DNA of 64,000 bases. It comes from Batillaria attramentaria. Lineage: Eukaryota > Mollusca > Gastropoda > Batillariidae. The position numbers and the translations under genes are program-made. This document shows positions 1-10,221 of the stretch, piece by piece. Location of the stretch: contig JACVVK020000143.1 of NCBI GenBank assembly GCA_018292915.2, positions 1,160,001-1,224,000 on the forward strand, given 5' to 3'. The notes below the pieces were generated by a model. It was not told where the DNA came from. It saw nothing but the letters and a program-made list of their open reading frames with translations, and made no database searches. The stretch's first letter is position 1; the number at the start of each line of letters is the position of its first letter.

Positions 1-840
1 TAAGCTTTAATGAAGACGCTTTGTTATGGCTATCGAAGAGAAAAAGGTCTAGTAACCTTAAATCATTTCATTAGGTTTTCCCCCGTTTCCTTTGGGCATA
101 AGTGAAATTTTCAGTGAAAAAAGCGATCTGTGGAAAGTATCGAAATTAGCCGAAAATATACCTTCCTTAAGCCTCAAGTGATAATGACGTCACAGGTAAT
201 CGAGATAATTGACGTGTACTCTTATAACCTTCACGCGAAAGCAAGAAACAGTGATGTCAAAGTATACTGATTTGTAAGTGTTACATTCTTTGAGAAGGAC
301 TTGTAAGATTTACAGAAAGCAGGGAAAATGTCGATTTTGGCTTGTTTCACTTACGCCGAGACGATACGGAGAGAGTGAGAACCGCGACTGAAATATATTA
401 CGTCGCTAGGGCAGGAACCATTTTATCGAAAGTGGCTCTACAATAAGTTCTCGGCTACGAAAATCGTTGGCGACTAAATTACCAAATGCACTATACGATA
501 TGTGTTTCGAGATCTGAAGCCAATAGACAATTGAGACAAATTTGTTATGAAGAATTTTAAAGACGATGATGGATACGCATCTGTTGGGACATGTCCTCTC
601 GATTGGACTAAAACATTGTTTCAAACACGCTATTCTATTGTACTAACAAGCTATTTTTTGTGGCTTTAACAAATTTTATTCCAGTTGTGTATTTATAACA
701 AAATATATACTGTGGGCTTTAAGTATTTTGTTCTCGGAATATAGGTATTGTAAAGAATGAGCAACTGGACAGAAAAAAAAAAAAGAAAAAAGAAAAAAAA
801 AAAAAGAAAAAAAAAGGGGCAAATTAAAAAAGCAACGTTT

Positions 841-1368
841 TTTTTTTTTTTTTTTTGTTTTGCTGCCCCAACTCTTTTTTGCCAGCTCCAGTGGTGTTCC
901 TCCCAGGTCATGGGTGGAATCCACGGAGGGTTCGAAGGCTGGGGCAATTTTTATTATGCATGATGATGGAGATGAGGATGATGATAAGATGATGCTATGG
1001 AGGTCCATGTGATTTGGGACTGCGGGACAGGGCCGCATTCCACGCTTCCTGTCATAAATATCCCGGCCTTAACCAGGCCTGAGAACTACGGCACCTGCGG
1101 TGCCGGCCGTGTAATCATTTACATCATAAGACGTGTCATACCAAGGGAAGCACCCCCAAAGTCGCACCTGTGAAGTGGGTGAATCTCGGCTGTGTGGCAA
1201 CAGCCTCCCCATTGGGCCCATAGCACACCCGCTCTGGGTAGGAGCCGACCTAGGTAGGAAAAAATCCCGCTTGTCTCGGCTGGGATTCGAACCCGGGTCT
1301 CCCGGTCCTTGGTCCGAAGTGCTAACCACTACACTACGGGGGCCGGTAAAAAAAAAAGAAAAAAAAGA
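841..1368 (-). mobile_element. tRNA-derived SINE (family 1), left duplicate only
   Basis: Read on the minus strand, the head (1346 downward) has tRNA-like promoter boxes (GTAGTGTAGTGGTTAGCACT and GGTTCGAATCC). A body of about 400 bases follows, then an A-rich tail at 856-841. The bases agcaacgttt at 831-840 and 1369-1378 look like a target-site duplication. The matching site in the right copy (about 55340) is empty. The same family is present at 13851-15710. Confidence 0.8.
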
Positions 1369-1746
1369 AGCAACGTTTCTTGGGCGTGGGAATGAGTTGC
1401 TCCAAGTGCGACCAATCAGCTGATGGTATCACAATCAAGCCCACCCAGCTTGAATAGTGCTACTGTACAGGTCGTCACAAGGATCCTGGCATAGCTACAC
1501 TCTGTCGTACGCTTTTAACGGAAACATATATAATGTGTATTTAAAACAATCACGAAGGCAGAGTTTTACAATGCCTCCTCCCTAAATACTTTCCTCAATC
1601 TAAACAGTACATCTAGAGTCGTGTCAGAGGTCACTAACTGTCCGTCAAAGCTGGTCACCTGATGCGGATAAATTGCCATGGAGCGATACATCTCTCACAA
1701 GCTATTTCAGTGCCCAATTAGGTTGAACAAGAGTCGTGAAACTTGC

Positions 1747-1900
1747 CGTGAATGAAGTGAAGTTGTAGGCGACCCACTCGGTATATCGGTACTGACGGGT
1801 CCGCATGGTGTAGCCCATCCTACCATAAGCAGACCAGTCCCGGGGATACTGACTGAACGCCACGTCCTTCCACGCCACGCTACCGCCCTCAGTCGCCTCC
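1747..1900 (-). CDS. Gene 1 sulfatase exon S8, followed by a GC-AG intron
   Basis: This 154-base exon completes an Arg codon with S7, then codes for EATEGGSVAWKDVAFSQYPR and MGYTMRTRQYRYTEWVAY, ending NFTSFT. Human IDS has AYSQYPR and MGYSIRT..YRYTVW at the same place. No GT donor fits the frame. ACG/GCAAGT does, and it joins to ADWNTINTREL of the last exon seen in gene 2. The terminal exon of gene 1 is beyond the left edge. Confidence 0.82.
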
Positions 1901-2231
1901 CTGTCATGTTAAAAACAAACCATTTCTCACAGTTACAGTCATGAACGTTTCCTTGGCCACTCGAATTCCCAGCTTACTACTACTACCACTACCACTACAA
2001 CTACTACCACTACTACTACTACTACCACTACTACTACTACCACTACTACTACCACCACTACTACTACCACTACTACTACTACCACTACTACTACTACCAC
2101 TACTACCACTACTACTACCACTACTACTACTACCACTACTACTACTACCACTACTACTACCACTACTACTACTACCACTAGTTTTTATACAGCGCTGCTC
2201 CCGAAGCATCAAGGACTCGCTGCGCTTAAAG

Positions 2232-2234
<3 letters not shown>

Positions 2235-2312
<78 letters not shown>
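2235..2312. repeat. (CA)n microsatellite next to a (CTA/CCA)n tract
   Basis: A triplet tract (tactactaccac-type, about 1975-2180) and a (CA)n run lie in the intron between S8 and S7. Both are shared with the right copy (55940-56140), where the triplet tract is much shorter. Confidence 0.9.
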
Positions 2313-2314
<2 letters not shown>

Positions 2315-2845
2315 TCTATTTGCACCCACTCTTACATCCAATTTCTCAGGTGCAGCGATATCAAACGACTCATGATACACACAAATCAAATCAACAGAAG
2401 TGAACTTGAAAAGCTTGACGAAAGAGAGAGGTCTCCACATGGGAACGTTCTGATGAAGGCAACACGCTTGCTGGAATATCACAGGTATGAAGGTTATGTT
2501 GCTTTGGTTACGTACCACAGATGCAAATTTGGAGGAAAACGCTATATATATATATATATATATATTCCTCTTACACATAACGTTGCAGATGACACCCTAG
2601 AAATGCTTTCAAATTCACTAAAAAAAATAAAATAAAAAAAAATTCACAAAAATCCGGCAACCAAGGACCCATGTGTAAAGTAAATTTCAACAAATTCCAA
2701 AATTCTGTTTTTGGCAATGTTGGCAGCGACCACATACCCCCTCATTCCTCGGTCGTCTGCTGGCTCCTGTGCGGCCAGCCGCGCATGAATACAAATAGTC
2801 CACAGGCCAGCCTCATTTTCTCCTAATTTTACTATTACCTGGCAT

Positions 2846-3787
2846 AATAATAATAATAATAATAATAATGACAACTTATAAGGCGCCTATACATGAAATA
2901 AAACAGGCTCTAAGCGCCGTACATCAAAAATACATACACCACTTTCATACACAGACTCACAGGGAACATTCAAAGTTAAACAATAACTCACAACAAGCAG
3001 ACTGACACGGTGTGGAAGGGCAGAGTAAATCAGTAATCAGTTTTAAATAAGTGGGTTTTAAGGCAGCGTTTGAAGCTGGCACTGGACTCTATGTGTCTAA
3101 GCGGTTTAGGAAGTTGGTTCCAAAGAGCTGGAGCCTGAAAGGAAAAGGATCTCTGACCATATGTTTTAGTTCTTACTGAGGGGGTGCTCAGAACTTTAGT
3201 GTCAGAGGAGCTACGTAACTGCCTGGAAGGGGTGTAACAATGAAGGAGTTCAGAAAGGTAGGAAGGACCAGTGCCAGAGAGAGATACATGACAAATGGAC
3301 AAGAGCTTGTGCTTCACTCTATCTCTAATGGGTGTAAGATTGGTGAAACATGGTCAGTTTTTTTGGCTTTTACAACAAGACGTGCAGCTGAATTTTGAAC
3401 TTTCTGAAGACGATCCAGGAGGTACTGATGGCAGCCTGACAAGAGGGAGTTTGCATAGTCAAGACGGGACAGGACAAATAAGCAGACCAATGTGTTAGTA
3501 GCCTCAGGGGTGAGTAGGTATCTAATGGTACTAATGCGTCGCAGCTCTAAGTAGGCTGCTCTACAGCAATTCAGTACCTGCTTATTCATTGACAGATCAT
3601 GCTCAATCGTTACGCCCAGGTTTTTCACAGAAGGAGAAAAGCGAACAGTAGTGTTGTCAAGCGTTATTTGGGAAGGTAGAGTGGCTGATGCAGATGTTTT
3701 TGGGGATGCAATGAGCATAGCTTCAGTTTTGTCTTCATTAAGCTTGAGTCTGTTTATGCTCATCCACATGAAACATGAAATATGCAT
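2846..3787 (-). mobile_element. CR1/L2-type LINE 3' fragment with empty site in the other duplicate
   Basis: The minus strand codes for the end of a reverse transcriptase ORF (LKLNEDKTEAMLIASPKTS, LDYANSLLSGC, and YGQRSFSFQAPALWNQLPKP at the C-terminus). It ends in a GGCGCC...ATTATTATT tail at 2846. The right duplicate reads straight through tacctggcatgaaac at 56645. Here gcat flanks the insert on both sides (2842-2845 and 3784-3787). The ORF is split by a frame change near 3315. Confidence 0.82.
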
Positions 3788-4506
3788 GAAACTTGTTTAC
3801 AAAGCCAACAAAAAGCATTAGACTGCCAGTTTTTACTCTGCAAACAAATTTTAAAAGAGGCAAAATTTTCTACTATACATTGTATTCAGCGTAGTCGTTA
3901 CTACATGACGCGGAAGCTGTTAGTGGTCTGTAACCTGTAAATTAGGGTTGCCATAGAGGATCAGAAGGCGTGGCTACGGGCCCGTGCGACACATGCTAAT
4001 TAGCATGACTCGTAGCCACGCCCACGTACCTACTCAGGGGTCAGGACCCCCTACTCCGACAGAAAGCGCCCTAAGTTTGAACGACCGGCATGACGGTACA
4101 GAGGTGATAATATTGGTGCCACTTTTATGCAAGTTCACAGGCCACATTCTCCTTCGCATCGCGTGTATGTTGGCAGGTTTTCCCTGCAGATTCTCAAAGA
4201 AAGCAAGAAAATGTTGCCACGAGTGTTTATGAGAGCAGACGACACTGCACCGCGCATCGTACAAACGTGAACAGAACTTCGATGAGGGTGACACAGATCC
4301 GATTTCCAGTACAATCATTTGATACGAGTGTCAAACTGCGTTAAGGTACTCAGACAGATAAATCTGAAGAAAAATGGCGACTCTGTTTTGACCTATTTGG
4401 AACAGCAAATAAATGAACAATTAGATTTTGCAAACTACACTCATTCTCCTATGGAGAACAGCGCCTTATCTCCGTTTAACATTGCCTGCTTTCCAGCATT
4501 GTGTAC

Positions 4507-4813
4507 CTGATGAGCGGCACGAGACTGGCGCCCTCTACACATGTCTGCACGTTGGACGAGTCCAGTGGGCACATGTCGGGAACACTCAGCCCCGCCAACT
4601 CCGTCAGTGTGGGGAACATATCCACCAGTTCTATAGGCCGATTTGTGGAGGGCGTGGTGCCGTAATCTTGCGGCGTGTAGTTGAAGAGGTCGATGGACTG
4701 GAAGCCGTCGTTGTTGTCGGTGACTCCCGGCACGCGCAGCAGGAAAGGGATCCGGACGGATGTCTCGTAGTTGTTGTGTTTCGTCCACTGGCCGTTCTCA
4801 CCCAGCTGGAAAC
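4507..4813 (-). CDS. Gene 1 sulfatase exon S7
   Basis: This is the longest exon (307 bases). It starts GFQLGENGQWTKHNNYETSV, completing the SDHG motif from S6, and includes RIPFLLRVPG, IELVDMFPTLTELAGL and CPLDSSNVQTC. The E-N-G-Q-W-T-K-H pattern is the family LGEHGEWAK-type motif. Phase 1 in, 2 out, acceptor GTGCAG, donor AG/GTACAC. Confidence 0.88.
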
Positions 4814-4869
4814 CTGCACACCACGGGCAGGTAAGTCCTCCAGTAAGATGAAAAACAAACGGTCTTTAT

Positions 4870-5005
4870 GTCGCGGCGGGGACTCTTAATGCACAGGTTG
4901 TGAGTTCCAATTCCGGATGGCAGCAGACAGTTGTGCTGGCTTTTCCCTCGTTGCTCAGTCTTTGATATCGTCTTAGGACGTTAAACACCCAAACAGCCAA
5001 CCCTC
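4870..5005 (+). mobile_element. SINE family 2 fragment (shared by both duplicates)
   Basis: It has the gttgtgagttccaattccgg-type B-box followed by gtgctggctttt...tttgatatcgtc...gacgttaaacacccaaac, the body seen in the full copies at 33463, 48268 and 53025. The counterpart is at 57738-57873, so this insertion predates the duplication. Confidence 0.65.
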
Positions 5006-5304
5006 CAAATACGACAGGGCGGAATCAACAGTGTTTAGCAAAACTAGGTGCGCCGTATGTATCTTTAACATACGCAGTCACAGCCTTTGCATTCCCGCCG
5101 TCTGAAAAATAGCCAAGTTAGTTCACCCTCTCCAGAACTAAGGACCGTAGGCCTAGTATAGACCCCAACAAGTTTAGACCCACTTCTCTGTTGTCAGATT
5201 TATCCAAACCCATCGAAAGCCACGCCCACAAACGCTTCAAAAACTCAGTCTCCTTCATCCCTTACAGACAACTTCCGCACCCAGGCACTCTTGCCACATA
5301 GGCT

Positions 5305-5495
5305 TAGCTAAAGGTGGGTGGATGGGTGTTTGGGAGTTTAACGTCCTTTTCCACCAAGTATGGGTGAAATCAAAGACGGGGCAAGGAGAAAAAGGCCAGC
5401 AAAAATATTTGACCAAAGCCGGGATTCGAACTCACGACCCGAGCATTGAAAGTGCATCACTCTACCATTCAGCTGTCCTGCCTAGGGCCTTAGTT
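5305..5495 (-). mobile_element. SINE family 2 copy
   Basis: The minus-strand head lies near 5490, with the B-box gattcgaactcacgacccga in complement and a gtttgggagtttaacgtcct tail. The counterpart at 58181-58330 in the right duplicate is shorter. Confidence 0.7.
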
Positions 5496-5942
5496 GATTT
5501 ACTTACCACTTGAATTACACCTGCCGTTCACAGTTCACAGATGACGCGCGCTGTCTTTTTGGAGGTTACTAAAGCTTTCGATTTACTGAAGCACAGCCTG
5601 TTACTGATGGAACTAATTTCCTAGTATCACGACAGAAATCTAAGATTTCTCAAATTATTTTTAGATAGCAGATACTAATAATTAAGCATTCTAGAATGGC
5701 GAAAGCAAGTGAATGGGGGGAGATTATTCACGGCGTAACCCAAAGATCCATTCTTGGCGCTCTTCTAGTGTATTTCTTGACCAGTGACCTTCCTTTTATT
5801 TCAAACCACGCACTTTCCGCGCGTCTTTGACTGATAACATAACTGGAGTGACATTGTTACGCGTGGAGTGGCATCGTTACTCGTAGGTCGAGCATACAGG
5901 TCAATGTCCGATTTAAAAAAAAGACAAGGTACAGTTGTCTAC

Positions 5943-6069
5943 CGTGATCACTGAAGAATACGATGATGGTGTTGCTTGCCAGCCCGTTGTCGTTGAGTCC
6001 TTGCAGAACTTTACCGACCATGGCGTCAATGTAACTTGTAGCGGCAGCGTAACCACGACGTAGTTCATA
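5943..6069 (-). CDS. Gene 1 sulfatase exon S6 (SDH motif)
   Basis: This 127-base exon begins YELRRGYAAATSYIDAMVGK and ends NTIIVFFSDHG. The terminal Asp-His provides metal and substrate ligands in the family. The matching segment of human IDS is Y-L-D...V-G, then S-D-H-G. Phase 0 in, 1 out, donor GTAGAC. Confidence 0.86.
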
Positions 6070-6289
6070 CTGTAGACATTAGACATTATACAAGTTTAGT
6101 CACCAGCTCATACTGTCACAGCACACACGTCAGACTGAAGCACACAGTCTGTACAAGAGCGACATAAAATAGAGGCAGCGACAGAGGGACACGGGCATAC
6201 ATATGAATGCATACGTGTAGGAACGAAAACAAACAAACAAACAAACAAAACTTTTTTTTTTGTATTTTCATAAACTTTTATGCTGCTTC

Positions 6290-6292
<3 letters not shown>

Positions 6293-6366
<74 letters not shown>
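6293..6366. repeat. (CA)n microsatellite in the S5-S6 intron
   Basis: An uninterrupted dinucleotide run. The counterpart in gene 2 is at 59550-59627. Confidence 0.95.
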
Positions 6367-6367
<1 letters not shown>

Positions 6368-6429
6368 GCCATGGTTTGAAGTGAAAGTACTGAAATAAAC
6401 ATAGCGAATGCGAATGCGTGACATGTGAC

Positions 6430-6596
6430 CTGTTTATCATCGGCAATCCTGTAGTTGTTCTCCGCGCTCAGATTGAGGGCAGCGATGTCGCCGTATTTCT
6501 GCAACTCTCCAAACTTAGTCCAGACAATTGAAGGCAGGTTGGTGTTGATATCTCTGTTCACAGCCAGCGGGATGTCCATTGGGTTTGGGTAGAGGT
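6430..6596 (-). CDS. Gene 1 sulfatase exon S5
   Basis: This 167-base exon has a TTTTAG acceptor and a CAG/GTCACA donor. It codes for DLYPNPMDIPLAVNRDINTN, then a segment ending YGDIAALNLSAENNYRIADD. The LYP...DI.LA and D..ALN spacing matches the iduronate-2-sulfatase family. Phase 1 in, 0 out. A (CA)n tract follows the donor. Confidence 0.83.
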
Positions 6597-6974
6597 CTAA
6601 AACACGCAGGACACATGCCAGCGCATAAACACGCAGTAAAGAACTGACGAAGGCAATACTTCTAACCACTTATCTATAGCCTTTGCAAAAGATAGTGTCA
6701 TCATGACTCAAACCTTTACACACACGTGGTAAAATAGTCTAAGGACTGCGTTTACCAGAGGGGTCAAATACTGAGATCTTTTTACCGGAATTGACGTAAT
6801 ATGGCCATGTATGTAACATTAAAGAAAAGGGTTTTTAGACCTCAGCAGCACACAACCTCTTAATACCTGTTAAGTTTTCCTTTAAAATTATTGAAAATTA
6901 GAATTCAGGTAAAATTAATGATGAAAAGTCAATATTTTTTTTGGACAGGCTAAATAGGCGGAATGGATGTTTAC

Positions 6975-7155
6975 CCATGTATTGTTCGGGGAACAAGAAA
7001 GGCAGGTGAGGTTTCAAGAAGCCGACGGCGAGAAAGAAAGGCTGGTCAGGGTTTTGAGCGTATTCTTGAAGTTTGGTAACCGCATTATCAGCGATACGGG
7101 TGTCTTGCAGAACGCCTCCAGTCTCCTCCACGGGCCGAACTGTTTGGGCTTTGGA
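6975..7155 (-). CDS. Gene 1 sulfatase exon S4
   Basis: This 181-base exon starts SKAQTVRPVEETGG and contains ADNAVTKLQEYAQ and PFFLAVGFLKPHLPFLFP. The family motif is FFLAVGxxKPHxPF. The acceptor (CATAAG) is weak and the start was fixed by alignment with gene 2, where the same phase is used. The piece between S3 and S4 is shorter than in vertebrate IDS, so a small exon may have been missed or lost. Confidence 0.83.
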
Positions 7156-7674
7156 CTTATGAGAGAAAGAAAGAAAAAACTTTTTTTTAGCAGGTCCAGA
7201 CACGTTCCCAGTCCGCAGTTTGTTTGGAAGAAGAGGAGTATGCAGGTTTACTCGTCAAAACGGACAGTGTAGCACGTCAGTAAATTTCTGAACAGAAAAA
7301 TAGGAACCAACGTTTGAAATAGCTTCAGCTGGGTAAACTGGTGTCTGGTCCATGACGAGAAAAGTGCTGCAGTCCACGAAAGACGTCATCAGGATGACGG
7401 AACGGCAGTAACGACAGAATGGGAACATTGACTGAAATCATGTGTGATGCAACACGCACCTCGGTGACGTTACAATTTCCTAAAGGCGAGGTCGGGTGCA
7501 GACAGGATGCTCACAATCAAAAAGCACTATACAATATTGGCACACTCTCACAAAACAAAAATAAAACAAACAAACAAACAAACAAACCAAAAGACACCCT
7601 CCCTTCCCCCCAAAAATAATATAAAACGAAAACAAACAAAAACAAAACAAAAGAAACAAAACACTCCTCACCCC

Positions 7675-7860
7675 CCCCCCCCTCCGTGAGCTAAACACAG
7701 CACGCACGCTCACGTGAATCACGCACATTCTCTCATACACTGGACATGAGAATATAATAATCACGTGTTGAGAAGGGCCAAATCAGCAATTTAAGTTTCG
7801 GAATCATTGAAGTGCATTTATTTTGAATTTTGTGGGCTGAAAATGTCCAAAGCAGAGACA
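7675..7860 (-). mobile_element. SINE family 3 3' fragment
   Basis: It shares cacgcacgctcacgtgaa, ctctcatacactggacatga and aatttaagtttcggaat with the SINE at 50127-50522. The tRNA-like head is missing. An A-rich, C-rich low-complexity stretch (7555-7682) precedes it. Confidence 0.6.
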
Positions 7861-7866
7861 TCTTAC

Positions 7867-7952
7867 GTCGGAGAATTCTAGTGTAGGGTCGCTCCTGTCC
7901 AGCGGCGTTGACCAGCTGTAGGGATAGTCATTAGTGTCTCCACCGGCAACCC
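7867..7952 (-). CDS. Gene 1 sulfatase exon S3
   Basis: This short 86-base exon has a TTACAG acceptor and a GTAAGA donor. It codes for GGDTNDYPYSWSTPLDR and then SDPTLEFSD. The YPYSWS segment matches the corresponding PYSWS of iduronate-2-sulfatases. It is also conserved in gene 2 (61625-61710). The bases around its acceptor are repeated in the minisatellite that fills the upstream intron. Confidence 0.8.
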
Positions 7953-7954
7953 CT

Positions 7955-8925
7955 GTAACATGTAACTACCAGGTCCTGTAACATGTAACACCTAGACTCT
8001 GTAACATGTAACCACCCATATAATGTAGAATGTAACCCAGAGACTCTGTAACATGTAAACCGTCCAGATACTGTAGAATGTAACCACTAGACTGCGTAAC
8101 ATGTAACCACTCACATGCTGTAACATGTAACCACTCACATGCTGTAACATGTAACCATTCCTATATTGTAATATGTAACCCTTAGACTCTGCAACATGTA
8201 ACCACCCACATACTGTAGAATGTAACCACCCAAATACGGTAGAATGTGACCACACGGAGACTGTAGCATGTAACCACTAAACCCTGTAACATGTGACCAC
8301 ACGGAGACTGCAGCATGTAACCACTAAACCCTGTAACATGTGACCACACGGAGACTGTAGCATGTAACCACTAAACCCTGTAACATGTGACCACACGGAG
8401 ACTGCAGCATGTAACCACTAAACCCTGTAACATGTGACCACACGGAGACGGAGACTGTAGCATGTAACCACTAAACCCTGTAACATGTGACCACACGGAG
8501 ACTGGAGCATGTATCCACTAAACCCTGTAACATGTGACCACACGGAGACTGGAGCATGTAACCACTAAACCCTGTAACATGTGACCACACGGAGACTGGA
8601 GCATGTAACCACTAAACCCTGTAACATGTGACCACACGGAGACTGGAACATGTAACCACTAAACCCTGTAACATGTGACCACACGGAGACTGGAGCATGT
8701 AACCACTAAACCCTGTAACATGTGACCACACGGAGACTGGAGCATGTAACCACTAAACCCTGTAACATGTGACCACACGGAGACTGTAGCATGTAACCAC
8801 TAAACCCTGTAACATGTGACCACACGGAGACTGGAGCATGTAACCACTAAACCCAGTAACATGTGACCACACGGAGACTGTAGCATGTAACCACTAAACC
8901 CTGTAACATGTGACCACACATTAAC
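7955..8925. repeat. 47-bp minisatellite abutting the S3 acceptor
   Basis: About 15 near-identical 47-bp units (ggagactggagcatgtaacc, then actaaaccctgtaacatgtg) occupy 8230-8925. An older, irregular form with the same core lies at 7955-8230. Each unit contains ccctgtaacatg, the complement of the CATGTTACAG acceptor of exon S3. The right duplicate has only a few degenerate units (61711-61810). Confidence 0.92.
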
Positions 8926-9025
8926 AAAGCTTTGAGGCGTGAGGTCTAAATGCCTCGAATACATAATGTCATATGTAACGACCAGATAAGTAACGTGAAA
9001 CCATCAGACGAAGTGGAAGGCCTAC

Positions 9026-9203
9026 CTTTGTGATAGATTTTCCCGACTCCCTCAGCCAGGTAGCCGTTGTCTTTAAAGTACTGGGAGACGGTAGTGAAGT
9101 TACCACCGGCCGTTCTCCAGTAGGTGTGAAGATCCATGACGCGTGTCGATTCAGATCTCCGCCCGGTCATGAAGGACGCACGGCTTGGGCCACAGACGGC
9201 GTG
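9026..9203 (-). CDS. Gene 1 sulfatase exon S2 (formylglycine site)
   Basis: This 178-base exon begins HAVCGPSRASFMTGRR and continues through YWRTAGGNFTTVSQYFKDNG to VGKIYHKG. Cys-Gly-Pro-Ser-Arg is the sulfatase signature. The Cys is the residue converted to formylglycine in this family, so the copy looks catalytically competent. The acceptor is GTGTCAG and the donor GTAGG. Phases are 0 in, 1 out. Confidence 0.9.
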
Positions 9204-9340
9204 CTGACACATAACACACCACGTCATTCAAATATATCAATATAAATCGGCAAACATACAAGACACCAGGTAATAGTTAACAGGCACAAACACAAGTGTA
9301 CACTGTCCAGCGGGGCGACGGTACAGGACCGGGGAACCAA

Positions 9341-9343
<3 letters not shown>

Positions 9344-9430
<87 letters not shown>
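9344..9430. repeat. (GT)n(GA)n microsatellite after the S1 donor
   Basis: A compound dinucleotide run that starts within a few bases of the S1 splice donor. Confidence 0.95.
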
Positions 9431-9432
9431 AC

Positions 9433-9620
9433 CTGCACGTAAGCCGAATCGAAGCGGACACTTTTGCTGGCCAGCAGGTCGAGGTTGGGTGTGACCATAA
9501 AATCGACTCCATAGCAACCCATCCAAGGTCGGAGGTCATCCGACACCATAAACAACACGTTGGGTTTGGATGTTGGAGCGTTCGTCAGCCATGTTGTCAG
9601 CGCGTCAGCCTCACCGGTTG
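9433..9620 (-). CDS. Gene 1 sulfatase exon S1 (metal-binding DD)
   Basis: This 188-base exon has an ATTACAG acceptor; it enters in phase 1 and leaves in phase 0 at a GTGCTC donor. It codes for a linker (TGEADALTTWLTNAP) followed by NVLFMVSDDLRPWMGCYG and TPNLDLLASKSVRFDSAYVQ. The adjacent Asp pair is the calcium-binding start of the sulfatase fold, in the same context as in human iduronate-2-sulfatase. No Met or signal peptide precedes it in this exon, which supports an upstream N-terminal exon. A (GT)n/(GA)n microsatellite starts right after the donor. Confidence 0.88.
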
Positions 9621-9639
9621 CTGTAATGACATTGGGAAC

Positions 9640-10220
9640 AGGATGATGTAAAGTTTCTGATTTCAGATTTGTTGATGAATGCTTGTAATAGACGACTCCA
9701 CTCGCCAAGGCCCAAGCCCCGCCCCTTTACTCTGCCGTGCATTGGCACAATCGGAAAAGGGGGTAATTTCGAGATGAAAAAGATTGACGTGATGGTCGTT
9801 TCTACTGAAATGACGAAAATGTATCCCCCCAACCCCCCATGTTTCAGTCATAATTATGGAACTACACGTGCTTCCCTCCTTTTATAGCCTGTAGGTCATG
9901 TGCTGTGGTCATTATCGGCACGCGGTTGGCTGAATTCTCGGGACTCGCCCCTTTGATTGACAGGAGTGGAGCCGTCTGTTACCTGCTTGCAACAGCCAGT
10001 GATTTTGGTATACGCATATAATCATAATTATACCATGACTTTTACCTTGCTGTGTCATCTCGGCAACAGCCAGAGGAAGTGTGGCAGTTTCATAGGTTTT
10101 TTAAAATTATTTTATTATTCTTATCTGTGTTGAACAACAAACTAGAAATCTCAATGACAATGATATTATCGTAGGCCAAATCAACCTGTTTAATGTACTT
10201 AGAAAAACAGAGAGAGAGAG
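9640..10220. other. Intron sequence without recognised feature
   Basis: First part of the intron upstream of S1. I see no exon, RNA gene or clear element here. It ends in a short (AG)n that borders the LINE 3' tail. Confidence 0.5.
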
Positions 10221-10221
10221 A

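Larger units (their letters stand above)
1..9240. repeat. Left copy of a direct segmental duplication (partner 54502-63640)
   Basis: Position 1 onward matches 54502 onward, exon by exon and intron by intron. Examples: the 560-bp non-exonic stretch at the start, the (CA)n at 2235, the SINE scraps at 4870-5495, and the exon/intron blocks up to S2. Copy-specific material includes the SINE near 841-1368, the LINE at 2846-3787 and the large 47-bp array at about 7955-8925. The left edge of the duplication is beyond the window. Confidence 0.85.

Noticed and set aside
1904..2578. Ser/Gly-rich, valine-run and Cys-Val-run open frames
   Set aside because: Products of (CTA)n/(CCA)n and (CA)n microsatellites. 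The same reason applies to the HTHTHT, CVCVCV, SLSLSL and EREREER frames throughout.
4428..4889. Plus-strand frame of 153 residues over exon S7
   Set aside because: It is the antisense shadow of the sulfatase exon. The same frame appears over the duplicate at 57296.
7955..8925. Regularly spaced repeats resembling a CRISPR array
   Set aside because: The units are contiguous with no unique spacers, and the genome is eukaryotic. The same applies to the 51-, 54- and 30-bp arrays.
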